Of a stretch of 46,572 nt of DNA, positions 16,317 to 24,531 are shown piece after piece. Where the stretch lies: positions 1 to 46,572 of the forward strand of contig CAZXVH010000028.1 in NCBI GenBank assembly GCA_964643965.1, written 5' to 3'. The notes beneath the pieces were generated by a model. The model ran no database searches and was not told the origin of the DNA. It was given only the letters and a program-made list of their open reading frames with translations. The stretch is from GCA-2746795 sp964643965 (GTDB lineage Bacteria; Chloroflexota; Anaerolineae; Promineifilales; Promineifilaceae). Made by a program: the position numbers and the translations under genes. How positions within the stretch are numbered: position 1 is the stretch's first letter; each line of letters begins with the position of its first letter.

Positions 16317-18041
16317 CTAATTCTGTAAATCCCACTCAGCTACATTGTAAAATGGGCTGGCCCCAGAGATTTCCACATTTTGCAGACGGCTGCTCACTGC
16401 CCACAAATCCGGGTCTTGCCACAGACCTAACCAGATCACATTGTCAAACATGTAGCGGGTGATTTCATGGAAAGTAGCCTGGCGTTCGGCAAAATCAGTT
16501 TGCGTCGTTTGCAAGGTGAAGAGGCTGTCTAAGGTCTCGTCGCAAAGCCGCTGCCAGTTGCCGCCATCGGGATAATCTTCGGTGGGGATTTCGCTGCAAT
16601 ACCAGTAGTAATGGTCGGGATCCGGATAGACAGAGGGGCCATCTGACCATTCAGAAATATCCAGTTCACCAGAGGCCACCGGCCCGCCATCGCTCATGCC
16701 GCCAAAGAAGATGTCGGCGTCATAGCTTTGAATATCCAGGCCAATGCCCACGTCGGCCAACTGCTGCTGCGCCACGGCTTGCGCGTCCTGACGAATCTCG
16801 CGGATGGTCGTGCCGTGAGTGAGAATCAGTTCCCTGCCATCTTTGTCTCGTATGCCGTCGTTGTTGCTGTCTACCCAGCCGGCTTCGTCCAGCAGTCGTT
16901 TGGCTTCTTCGGGATCAAAAGGCCAGGGTTTGAGGGTGGGATCGTTGTAGGGCATGTTGTCCCATAAGGTGGTGGCGGGTTGGGTCAAGCCCAGCAACAA
17001 ATCCTGGCTGAGGGCGGCGCGATCAAAGGCCAGGGCGATGGCCTTGCGCACATTGAGGTCTTGCAGCGCCGGATGTCCGTTTTCGCCAAAATAGAAGTAC
17101 CAGCCTTCGTTATAACCGGAAGGCACACTCATCACGGTGACGCCAGCGTCTTCCAGGGTGGGGATGTCGGAGTAGGGGATGAAGGTGCCCAAATCGCCAT
17201 CGCCTGTGACCAAAGCGGCCGTTTGCGAGGCATCGTCCGGCACAAAGCGGATGAATATTTCGTCGATGATAGGCGGATCATCGTAGTAATTTTCATTGCG
17301 TACAAAGCGGGCAAAGCTGCCAGATTCCCACTCGTCAAAGACAAAGGGGCCGGCGCCGACAGTGGGCGCTAAATTCCAGGCGGCGGCGTCCAGAGTGCCT
17401 TCCGCTTCAAAAACAGGCCCCAGCACATGTTCAGGCAGCACATAGCGCCATAAGGTCATCCAGGGGGCGAACGGTTCATCAAAGGTCATAAGGACGGTTT
17501 GATCGTCAACGGCCGTTACACTGGTAATATTGTCATACGGATAAGTAGATTGCACGATATTGGCCGGGTCCATAATCATATCAAAGGTGAAGGCAAAATC
17601 TTTGGCCGTGATGGGCGTCCCATCTGACCATTTGATGTCGTCGCGCAGATTGAGGGTGATGGAACGGCCGTCGTCGGTGATACCGCCGTTTTCAATGGAA
17701 GGCATTTCAGTGACCAGACGGGGTTCGGCCACGTCGTCATCGTTAAAGACCCAGGCGGCGGCGTTCCACAGGTCGAAGGTGGTGGTGACAAACCACATAC
17801 CGGTGTAGAGGGGGCTGAGGGTGTCGAATTCTTGCGTCCAGATAAAGGTGGCAACTTTGCGATCTGCGGGGTCGGCCGGGGCGTCTGGTTCGGCAACGGC
17901 CGTTTCTTGGGCAACGGACGCTGTATCGGCGGTGTTATCGCTGCCGGTTGACGCTGGTTCAGCAGCTCCTCCACAGGCGACCAGGGCCAGGGCGGCGATG
18001 AGTAAGCATATCATCCAGGTTATATATCTTTTCGAGTTCAT
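16317..18041 (-). CDS. dppA: Peptide ABC transporter substrate-binding lipoprotein (SBP family 5)
   Basis: 574 residues. A lipoprotein signal (MNSKRYITWMICLLIAALAL, then VACGG, with Cys about 24) is followed by a low-complexity Ala/Thr/Asp linker and the family 5 extracellular solute-binding fold (FIWTQEFDTLSPLY, LRDDIKWSDGTPITAKDFAFTF, then the C-terminal domain). It captures peptides outside the cell and delivers them to DppBC. ATG at 18041 is chosen because AAGGAGG precedes it; the frame extends to 18068 without one. A second Asp-rich loop, DSNNDGIRDKDGRE, matches the calcium-loop pattern, echoing the insert in the permease. The residue run ETAVAEP in the linker is encoded by a palindrome copy (17895). 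Confidence 0.94.
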   Translation of the reverse strand: MNSKRYITWMICLLIAALALVACGGAAEPASTGSDNTADTASVAQETAVAEPDAPADPADRKVATFIWTQEFDTLSPLYTGMWFVTTTFDLWNAAAWVFNDDDVAEPRLVTEMPSIENGGITDDGRSITLNLRDDIKWSDGTPITAKDFAFTFDMIMDPANIVQSTYPYDNITSVTAVDDQTVLMTFDEPFAPWMTLWRYVLPEHVLGPVFEAEGTLDAAAWNLAPTVGAGPFVFDEWESGSFARFVRNENYYDDPPIIDEIFIRFVPDDASQTAALVTGDGDLGTFIPYSDIPTLEDAGVTVMSVPSGYNEGWYFYFGENGHPALQDLNVRKAIALAFDRAALSQDLLLGLTQPATTLWDNMPYNDPTLKPWPFDPEEAKRLLDEAGWVDSNNDGIRDKDGRELILTHGTTIREIRQDAQAVAQQQLADVGIGLDIQSYDADIFFGGMSDGGPVASGELDISEWSDGPSVYPDPDHYYWYCSEIPTEDYPDGGNWQRLCDETLDSLFTLQTTQTDFAERQATFHEITRYMFDNVIWLGLWQDPDLWAVSSRLQNVEISGASPFYNVAEWDLQN

Positions 18042-18058
18042 TTTCTCCTCCTTGTGGT

Positions 18059-18079
18059 GACGCCACAAAGGGTGGCGTC
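18059..18079. repeat. Hairpin in the 5' leader of the binding-protein gene
   Basis: GACGCCAC (18059-18066) and GTGGCGTC (18072-18079) form an 8-bp stem with a 5-base loop. It sits directly upstream of the AAGGAGG of the binding-protein gene on the minus strand, so it could affect mRNA stability or initiation. Confidence 0.6.
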
Positions 18080-18547
18080 TTGGTTGAAATAAACAATGTC
18101 AGATAATTTGTGTTCTTCGCAGACCCCTCCTTTATGGCGCTGACTGGTTTGGGCAAAGAAGATAAGGGGAAACGGCCGTTACGCCATCCCCCTCTACACC
18201 ACCCCTACCACAAAACCCACCGCAAACGCCAAAATATACTGTCAGCTTACAAGTTACAGTCAACCCGGTAACCATTCCACCTATCACTCTGGATGTAACG
18301 AAATCACGATGTAAATCATTTTACTTAGCCCAACGATGGCTGTCAAAGAAATGCTCACTTTGGGCTGGGCGCAGATTCTGTTGATCGGCCGAGTTCGCAC
18401 ACCCACGCGCGAACGGGCGCGTGGGCATACCTTGTTCTGCGTGAGAAAAATCTGCACTCTCCCAGTTTCCAACATCCTATTGCCCGTTTTCACGCTTGTT
18501 TGTACCATCCTGGCTACGCCCCCTGCGGCATCAAGGAGAAAATCATC
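18080..18547. other. Divergent intergenic region between the dpp operon and the DmpA-like gene
   Basis: About 470 bases without a convincing gene; the two short frames here lack a ribosome site. It holds a palindrome copy at 18171, and a strong GC hairpin (CCCACGCGC 18402-18410 with GCGCGTGGG 18417-18425, loop GAACGG). A wider weak pairing of GCAGATT (18371) with AATCTGC (18449) surrounds the hairpin, so the block 18371-18455 might fold as a structured leader of the plus-strand gene. It must also hold promoters for both directions, but I see none that is clearly consensus. Confidence 0.4.
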
Positions 18548-19645
18548 ATGCGCGCCAGACTACGTGAGTTAGGAATTATCATCGGCAATTATCCCACCGG
18601 CCCTCATAACAGCATCACAGACGTGCCCGGCGTGATGGTCGGTCACAGCACCCTCATTTACGACAAACCCCGCATCGCCCGCACCGGCGTCACCATCATC
18701 TTGCCCCGCGGCGATAACATTTGGAACAATTACGCCTTTGCCGGCTACCACGCCTTCAACGGCAATGGGGAAATGACCGGCCTGCCCTGGTTGACGGAAT
18801 CCGGCATGTTAGGCTCCGCCATTGGCCTGACAAACACCTTTCAAGTGGGTGTGGTGCGTGACGCCTTGGTTTCTTATGTGGCGGAGCAAAATTACAAAGA
18901 GGGCTTCTGGCTGCCAGTGGTGGCGGAAACCTTCGATGGCTGGCTCAACGACATCAACGGCTTCCATGTTACGAAAGAAAGAGTTTATAAAGCATTGGCG
19001 CACGCCACTAATGGGCCTGTGGGCGAAGGCAACGTTGGCGGCGGTTCAGGTATGATTTGCCATGATTTCAAAGGGGGCATCGGCACGTCATCCCGCTTAG
19101 TGAAGAGTGAACACAGCAAATATACGGTGGGCATCCTGGTGCAAAGCAATTATGGCGACCGTCACCTGCTGCGCGTGGATGGGGCGCCAGTCGGCCAAAT
19201 TTTAGGCCACGAACACACGCCCATTCCCCCCTGGCCGGAACCGTTTCAAAGCAGTTCGATTATTGTCATCATCGCCACGGATGCGCCGCTGCTGCCGGTG
19301 CAGTGCAAACGGTTGGCGCAGCGAGCGACGGTGGGCTTGAGTCGAGTAGGTGGCGTGGGGCACAATGGCAGCGGCGATATTTTTCTGGCCTTTGCCACCG
19401 GCAACCATTTGCCCACCAGAGTGGGACTGGTACGTGATTTAAAGATGATCCCGCATAATCATCTAAATCCCTTTTTTGAGGCGGTCGCTGAAGGGGTGGA
19501 AGAGGCGATATTAAATTCACTAACGGCCGCTGAGACGATGACCGGCTACCAAGGGCGTGTGGTATACGAACTGCCCCTTGATGATTTACAGAAGATCGTC
19601 GCCGACCACAAAGCGGTAACAAGGCGGTTCACTCAAAAATCATAA
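18548..19645 (+). CDS. P1/S58 family aminopeptidase (DmpA-like)
   Basis: Self-processing N-terminal nucleophile peptidase of the DmpA/BapA type, acting on D-amino-acid or beta-peptide N-termini and amides. 365 residues: NSITDVPGVMVGHSTL near the start, the GGGSGMICHDFKGGIGTSSR block (about 160-185), and the cleavage region PFQSSSIIVIIATDAPLLP. There S237 should become the new N-terminus of the beta chain. The residue before it is Ser236, where DmpA has Gly, so cleavage efficiency may differ. AAGGAG lies 10 bases before ATG 18548; the longer frame from 18500 has no such site. It diverges from the dpp importer and suits processing of imported peptides. No signal peptide. Confidence 0.9.
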   Translation: MRARLRELGIIIGNYPTGPHNSITDVPGVMVGHSTLIYDKPRIARTGVTIILPRGDNIWNNYAFAGYHAFNGNGEMTGLPWLTESGMLGSAIGLTNTFQVGVVRDALVSYVAEQNYKEGFWLPVVAETFDGWLNDINGFHVTKERVYKALAHATNGPVGEGNVGGGSGMICHDFKGGIGTSSRLVKSEHSKYTVGILVQSNYGDRHLLRVDGAPVGQILGHEHTPIPPWPEPFQSSSIIVIIATDAPLLPVQCKRLAQRATVGLSRVGGVGHNGSGDIFLAFATGNHLPTRVGLVRDLKMIPHNHLNPFFEAVAEGVEEAILNSLTAAETMTGYQGRVVYELPLDDLQKIVADHKAVTRRFTQKS

Positions 19646-19690
19646 CACCCGGCACGGGAAGCAATAGGCCACAGCGCGTATGACGGCTTT

Positions 19691-20059
19691 TTATTTCTCA
19701 TTCTCATTTCTTTGCCGCAAGCCAATGGCCCGGGAAACGGGCAGTACAAAAATAACGCCCTGATTAGGCGCATCCAGCCCCCCCGTAATTTCTTGAGTGA
19801 CTTTGATGAGTTTGTCTACCATGTCATCGCCATCTACCACTGTGAAAATAGTACGGTGTCGCTCTTCCCGTGATTTCAGCAAATTGGCAATACTGGGCAT
19901 CAACGGAAAATCATCGCGGAAACTAGCGGCGGCCCGTACCCGGCCCAGCCCGGTGCTATCCAGGATAGTGATCCCGGTAACGCCGGCCGCCTCCCAGGCA
20001 TCTAAAACGGGTGAACAGTTATTAACATCATCAAGTACGAGCAAAACCATTTGGTGCAT
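19691..20059 (-). CDS. PII-like (GlnB-fold) signalling protein linked to the antiporter
   Basis: 122 residues with the ferredoxin-like beta-alpha-beta pattern of PII-like proteins: MVLLVLDDVNNCSPVLDAWEAAGVTGITILDS, then a loop (GRVRAAASFRDDFPLMPSIANLLK) in the position of the PII T-loop, then TIFTVVDGDDMVDKLIKVTQEI and a final strand GVIFVLPVSRAIGL. It lacks the uridylylation Tyr motif of true GlnB. It begins 21 bases after the antiporter stop (GGAAGGA ribosome site), so the two form an operon. By analogy with SbtB/SbtA and other PII-like/transporter pairs, it probably senses a nucleotide and gates the antiporter. Confident about the fold, less about the role. Confidence 0.75.
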   Translation of the reverse strand: MHQMVLLVLDDVNNCSPVLDAWEAAGVTGITILDSTGLGRVRAAASFRDDFPLMPSIANLLKSREERHRTIFTVVDGDDMVDKLIKVTQEITGGLDAPNQGVIFVLPVSRAIGLRQRNENEK

Positions 20060-20080
20060 CGTTGTCCTTCCCTTTTTATC

Positions 20081-21298
20081 TTATGCGTCGGCTACATCCG
20101 GTGTTTTGGGCTGCCAGGCAAATGCCGCCCTGAGCAACGGCGGCGCCACCAGAGTAGCAGCAATCACCATAAATACGGCCACGGAAAATCCTTCGGCCGT
20201 CAAAAAGCCCTCTGTCAGCGCCAGAGAAGCCACAATCAAACCCACTTCACCCCGCGAAACCATGCCAATACCCAGTTGCAACGATTCCAGGTTAGTATAC
20301 CCCCCCAGCTTTGCTCCGAGGCCGCTGCCTATTATTTTGCTTAATATGGCAACCAGGGTGATGACGATTGCCAAAATCCAGGCGCTGCCGCTGATAGCCC
20401 GCATGTTAACCGATAGACCGATGTTGATAAAGAAAATAGGCACAAAAAAACCATAAGCCAGGGCAACGATGCCTTGTTCAATGCGATGCTGAAACGGGAG
20501 TCGGGCTAAAAACAAGCCCAGCAAAAAAGCGCCGGTGATGGTGGCCATGCCGCCAATCACTTCAGCCGCCCAGGCAAAAAGCAGACACAACACCAGAGAA
20601 AAAGCGACGATGCCCTGGCTGATGGGCAGGCGTTCTATCCAGGCGATAAAACGCGGCACCAGGAAAATACCAACGGCCGTTGCCCCCACCAAATAGCCCA
20701 CCATCTTCAACAGCGTCAGCAGGACAGTAGCCAAACTACCACCGCTATCACTCAGCAAAATGACGGCAATAGAGAGAGCCAAAATCACTAAAATATCATC
20801 AAAAACGGCCGCGCCCAACATAGCCAGCCCCACCCGGCTGCGTAAAACATTTAGCTCCAGCAAGGTTTGGGCGGAAATGCTAACGCTGGTGGCGGAAAGC
20901 GTCAGGCCAATAAAAATAGCGCTATCCATTTCCGCGCCAAACAGCAGCGCCGTGCCCGCGCCCAATATTAGCGGAAACACCACCCCCAATGTACCGGACA
21001 GTGCAGACACTTTGCCAGACTTCACCAAATCATTCAGATTTAATTCTAAACCGGCCAACATCATGAGCAAAATAACGCCCAACTCAGCCATCATCGTCAC
21101 CATTTCGCCCAGGAGATGCGATTCATGGAACAGCGGCCACTCCAAGAAATTGAGCAGCGTGGGGCCAAGAATGATGCCCGCCAAAAGTTCGCCTAAAACG
21201 GAGGGTTGACCGAACCGGACACTGATATAGCCGCTCAGTTTGGCGGCCGTGATGATAAGGGCCAGCGTTAGAATCAGGTTGAGAAATTCATGTAACAT
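20081..21298 (-). CDS. CPA2-family cation/proton antiporter
   Basis: 405 residues, about 12 membrane spans, a Na+/H+ exchanger family fold. Hallmarks: LGELLAGIILGPTLL in span 2 to 3, the long span-4/5 region GVILLMMLAGLELNLNDL, and SATSVSISAQTLLELN followed by GAAVFDDILVILALS (the Asp pair region that carries ions). There is no cytoplasmic TrkA-N/RCK domain, unlike KefB/KefC. Regulation may instead come from the PII-like protein encoded just downstream. Good confidence in the family; the ion (Na+ or K+) is not determined. Confidence 0.92.
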   Translation of the reverse strand: MLHEFLNLILTLALIITAAKLSGYISVRFGQPSVLGELLAGIILGPTLLNFLEWPLFHESHLLGEMVTMMAELGVILLMMLAGLELNLNDLVKSGKVSALSGTLGVVFPLILGAGTALLFGAEMDSAIFIGLTLSATSVSISAQTLLELNVLRSRVGLAMLGAAVFDDILVILALSIAVILLSDSGGSLATVLLTLLKMVGYLVGATAVGIFLVPRFIAWIERLPISQGIVAFSLVLCLLFAWAAEVIGGMATITGAFLLGLFLARLPFQHRIEQGIVALAYGFFVPIFFINIGLSVNMRAISGSAWILAIVITLVAILSKIIGSGLGAKLGGYTNLESLQLGIGMVSRGEVGLIVASLALTEGFLTAEGFSVAVFMVIAATLVAPPLLRAAFAWQPKTPDVADA

Positions 21299-21368
21299 AG
21301 CGAAATGATTGCCTTCCTTTCAGAGGCCAAGTATAACAGCCCTTCAATGCCGTGCCACGAGCAACGCC

Positions 21369-21400
21369 CTCTCGCTCTCGCTCTATCTCTAGCTCCATCC
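21369..21400. repeat. Short hexamer repeat upstream of murJ
   Basis: CTCTCG/CTCTAT/CTCTAG units with period about 6 lie just before the murJ start. It resembles one arm of the opposed-arm repeats at 15.15 kb; no matching second arm is seen here. Confidence 0.45.
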
Positions 21401-21426
21401 CCTATCCCCAGGTACAATCCCCGCCC

Positions 21427-22962
21427 ATGAATCGAGCGAGACATCTGCTAAATTCTAGCATCATCGTCATCTTTTTCCTGGCCATAGATAAACTGGTTGG
21501 CCTGGTACGGACACAGTTGGTAAGCGCCACTTTTGGCACCAGCGACGCCTATGACGCCTTCACCGCTGCCAACCAGTTGCCCGAACTTTTTGTAACGCTG
21601 ATCTCCGGTGGCGCGTTGGCCGCCGCCTTTATCCCCGTTTACTCTGCCTATCTCACCAGCGCCAAAGCCAAGGAAACAGCCCAATTAGCCAATACCATTC
21701 TAACATTGGTCCTGGCTATTTTGGGCGGCGTTTCTCTGGTGGGCGCCATCTTCGCCCCCTGGATTACCCGCGTGATCCTGGTTCCCGGCTTTGCCCCAGA
21801 ACAACAAGCGCTCACCGCCGATTTGATGCGCATCATCCTCATCCAGACCACAATTTTTGGCGTCAGTGGCGTCATCAGCAGCATCCTCAACGCCCATCAA
21901 CATTTCATATTGCCGGCCCTGGCCCCCATTGCCCTCAATGTCGGCTACCTGATCGGCCTTTTCCTCTTAGCGCCGACGCTGGGAATTGCTGGCCTGGCCT
22001 GGGGTACAGTCATCGGCGCCGTGCTGCATGTCTTGATTCAGACGCCTGGTCTGATCAAATACAAGGTTTACCTGCGGCCGCAGCTTGCCTTACGTCTCAG
22101 CGGCGTCACCGAGATCGTGCGCCTGATGATCCCCCGGATCGTCACCTTAGGCACGGTGCAGGCCGCCGATTTGTTCATCATTCGCATCACCTCTGGCCTG
22201 GTCAGCGGCGCCACTTCTGGCTACTTTTACGGCTACTATTTACAGCAGCTCCCAGAAACATTGTTTGGCACGGCCATCGCGGTGGTGCTGTTTCCCACCA
22301 TGGCCGAACGCTACAACGCCGGCGATATCCCCGGCTTAAAACAGGTCGCCAGCACCGGCCTGCGCATCATCTGGCTGCTGACCGTACCTTCCGCGGCCGC
22401 GCTCATTTTGCTGGGCCGGCCGCTCATCTCACTGCTCCTGGAACGAGGCGAGTTCACGGCCGAATCGACCAGTCTGGTCTATGGGGTGGTGGTCTTTTTT
22501 AGCGTGCGGGTGGTCAGCGAAGCCACCCTGGAAATAGCCGCCCGTCTCTTTTTTGCCCAACATGATACGCGCACTCCCATGTTAGTGGCGCTGGGCTGGC
22601 TGGTGGTCAATGTATTCCTGGCATATCTGCTGGTAGAACCGTTGGGCGTCGGGGGATTGGCTCTGGCTACCTCTATTGCCTTTACCTTGCAAACGGCCGT
22701 TCTCCTTTACCTCAACCACCGCAAACTCAATGGCTTAGATTGGCGTGGGTTGGGCATTAGCTTTGGCAGAACGGCCGTTGCCACCCTGGGCATGTCCGCC
22801 GTTATCCTGGGATTAGGCGAGATTGTCCACAACACCCTCCTCTTTTTGCTGCTGTCGGCCGGCCTCGGCCTGATCGTTTACGCCACCCTCCAAATTCTGC
22901 TCGGCGGCCGAGAAATACCGGCGCTCTTCAACCTCATCCTGCGCAAATCAGCCATCCAGTGA
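21427..22962 (+). CDS. murJ: Lipid II flippase MurJ/MviN family protein
   Basis: 511 residues and about 14 membrane spans in the MOP-superfamily layout: LAIDKLVGLVRTQLVSATFGTSDAYDAF at the N-terminus is the typical MurJ opening (arginine in span 1 region), and later LPETLFGTAIAVVLFPTMAERY and RVVSEATLEIAARLFFAQHDTRTPM are family signatures. MurJ moves lipid II across the membrane for peptidoglycan synthesis. The start at ATG 21427 removes an unlikely Ser/Pro-rich N-terminus translated from repeat DNA. The ribosome site is weak. Two palindrome copies near the C-terminus each encode TAV. Confidence 0.92.
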   Translation: MNRARHLLNSSIIVIFFLAIDKLVGLVRTQLVSATFGTSDAYDAFTAANQLPELFVTLISGGALAAAFIPVYSAYLTSAKAKETAQLANTILTLVLAILGGVSLVGAIFAPWITRVILVPGFAPEQQALTADLMRIILIQTTIFGVSGVISSILNAHQHFILPALAPIALNVGYLIGLFLLAPTLGIAGLAWGTVIGAVLHVLIQTPGLIKYKVYLRPQLALRLSGVTEIVRLMIPRIVTLGTVQAADLFIIRITSGLVSGATSGYFYGYYLQQLPETLFGTAIAVVLFPTMAERYNAGDIPGLKQVASTGLRIIWLLTVPSAAALILLGRPLISLLLERGEFTAESTSLVYGVVVFFSVRVVSEATLEIAARLFFAQHDTRTPMLVALGWLVVNVFLAYLLVEPLGVGGLALATSIAFTLQTAVLLYLNHRKLNGLDWRGLGISFGRTAVATLGMSAVILGLGEIVHNTLLFLLLSAGLGLIVYATLQILLGGREIPALFNLILRKSAIQ

Positions 22963-23110
22963 GTTATTAAAGATTTTGCAGCGAATTAACGCGAAAAAAG
23001 AAATCCGTGAAAATTAGCGCCAATGCGTTGCTGTCAATTCGGCGCCACCAACCTTTTGGTTCTGGCTTGTCCAGGTCAGGGTTCATTCCCCTATCCGTTT
23101 TTCTAAAATA

Positions 23111-23122
23111 GAACGCGCGTTC
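23111..23122. promoter_or_regulatory. LexA/DinR-type SOS operator (perfect dyad)
   Basis: GAACGCGCGTTC is a perfect palindrome matching the GAAC-N4-GTTC core of the DinR/LexA box of Gram-positive-type bacteria. It is 19 bases upstream of the recA -35 element. Confidence 0.75.
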
Positions 23123-23140
23123 ATTTATTGAGATTTGATA

Positions 23141-23169
23141 TTGACAATATCGAACACCTGTGCTAATAT
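23141..23169 (+). promoter_or_regulatory. recA promoter with a second, imperfect LexA box in its spacer
   Basis: TTGACA (23141-23146), 17-base spacer, TAATAT (23164-23169): near-consensus sigma-70. Within the spacer, GAACACCTGTGC (23152-23163) matches GAAC-N4-GTTC with one mismatch. LexA bound here would block RNA polymerase directly. Confidence 0.8.
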
Positions 23170-23225
23170 TCTGCCTGTAACAGTTCATAAAAAAAAGCCC
23201 AACCCCCAATAGGAGATATACAATT

Positions 23226-24287
23226 ATGGCTGCCAATAATGGAGATGCCCGCACGGCTACCCTTGAAAAAACCCTCGATAATCTGACCAAACGCTTTGGT
23301 GAAGGCGCTATCATGCGCCTGGGAGACGCCCAACATCTGCAAGTGGAATCCATCCCCACCGGCTCCCTCTCCCTGGACATCGCCCTGGGCGTGGGCGGCG
23401 TACCACGCGGCCGCGTCATCGAAATCTACGGTCCTGAATCTTCCGGTAAAACTACCGTCTGCCAGCACATCATCGCTGAAGCCCAACAGCGGGGCGGCAT
23501 CTGCGCCTTCATCGATATGGAGCACGCTCTCGACCCCAGTTACGCCGCCAAATGTGGCGTAGACGTCAACAACCTGTACATTTCACAGCCCGACACTGGC
23601 GAACAAGCCCTGGAAATCGCCGACGCCCTCATCCGCTCCGGCACCATGGATATTGTCGTGGTAGACTCGGTGGCCGCCCTGGTGCCTCGCGCTGAAATTG
23701 AAGGGGAAATGGGCGACGCCCACGTCGGGCTGCAAGCGCGGCTCATGTCGCAAGCCCTGCGTAAACTTTCTGGGGCCATCAAACAGACCAATACCATTGT
23801 CATCTTCACCAACCAACTCCGTTCTAAAATCGGCGTCATGTTTGGCAGCCCGGAAACCACCAGCGGCGGCAACGCCCTCAAATTTTACGCTTCCGTGCGT
23901 CTCGATATTCGGCGCATTCAGGCCATCAAAGCCGGCGCCGATGTGGTGGGCAACCGCACCCGGGTCAAAGTAAAGAAAAACAAAGTAGCGCCCCCCTTCA
24001 CCGAATGCGAATTCGACATCATGTACAACGAAGGCATCTCCACCACCGGCGACGTATTGGACCTGGCCGTTGAATATGAGCTGGTAGACAAACGGGGCGC
24101 ATACTTCCGCTATGGCGAAACCCTGTTGGGACAGGGACGGGAAAACGCCAAAACCTACCTGGCCGAAAATCCGGCTATTGTCGATGAACTGGAATACCTC
24201 ATCCGTCGCGAAGCCCACTTGCCCACGCATGAATTTGAATCACTGGCGCCCAGCGATGGCGAACTGATCGCCGACGCCACCTTCTAA
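23226..24287 (+). CDS. recA: Recombinase RecA
   Basis: Strand-exchange and SOS co-protease. 353 residues; Walker A GPESSGKT with K75, Walker B region DIVVVDSVAALVP, L1 loop EGEMGDAHVGLQARLMSQ, L2 region FTNQLRSKIGVMFGSPETTSGGNALKFYAS, and a C-terminal domain ending in an acidic tail. All standard residues are present; FIDMEHALDP differs from the usual FIDAEHALDP by one residue. AGGAG precedes ATG 23226. It has its own SOS-type promoter and is followed by a palindromic hairpin, so it is monocistronic. No exact palindrome copies inside it. Confidence 0.99.
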   Translation: MAANNGDARTATLEKTLDNLTKRFGEGAIMRLGDAQHLQVESIPTGSLSLDIALGVGGVPRGRVIEIYGPESSGKTTVCQHIIAEAQQRGGICAFIDMEHALDPSYAAKCGVDVNNLYISQPDTGEQALEIADALIRSGTMDIVVVDSVAALVPRAEIEGEMGDAHVGLQARLMSQALRKLSGAIKQTNTIVIFTNQLRSKIGVMFGSPETTSGGNALKFYASVRLDIRRIQAIKAGADVVGNRTRVKVKKNKVAPPFTECEFDIMYNEGISTTGDVLDLAVEYELVDKRGAYFRYGETLLGQGRENAKTYLAENPAIVDELEYLIRREAHLPTHEFESLAPSDGELIADATF

Positions 24288-24295
24288 AATAAGGG

Positions 24296-24337
24296 GAATG
24301 CGTGATGCGTGACAAGATCGTTGCGCATCACGCATTC
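24296..24337. terminator. 14-bp hairpin after recA (heptamer-derived arms)
   Basis: Arms 24296-24309 and 24324-24337 (GAATGCGTGATGCG and its complement) match perfectly with a 14-base loop. It starts 8 bases after the recA stop. No T-tract follows, so it may be a mRNA-stabilising palindrome or a factor-dependent terminator. The arms are built from TGATGCG heptamers. Confidence 0.65.
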
Positions 24338-24385
24338 TGACCCACGCCTCCCTTCCTGAAATCCAAAAGACCCCGGTTTTCAGTA

Positions 24386-24413
24386 TTGACAGCCCCTTCC
24401 CCCTTGCTATAAT
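24386..24413 (+). promoter_or_regulatory. Promoter of the S1-domain gene
   Basis: TTGACA (24386-24391), 16-base spacer, TATAAT (24408-24413). Both hexamers are perfect consensus, implying strong constitutive expression. The leader to the ATG is about 115 bases. Confidence 0.85.
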
Positions 24414-24531
24414 TGCGCATTGTCTATTTACAAATTATCTGTGTTCTGCCCCCAGTGTTTGATGAACAATTGATTGTTTAATTCGCGCAGAGCGCAAATT
24501 CATTAAACCCTGCGTAGGAGAGTCTTATCTT

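Noticed and set aside
23583..24230. 215-codon minus-strand frame opposite recA
   Set aside because: recA is certain, and the reverse frame has no recognisable domain.
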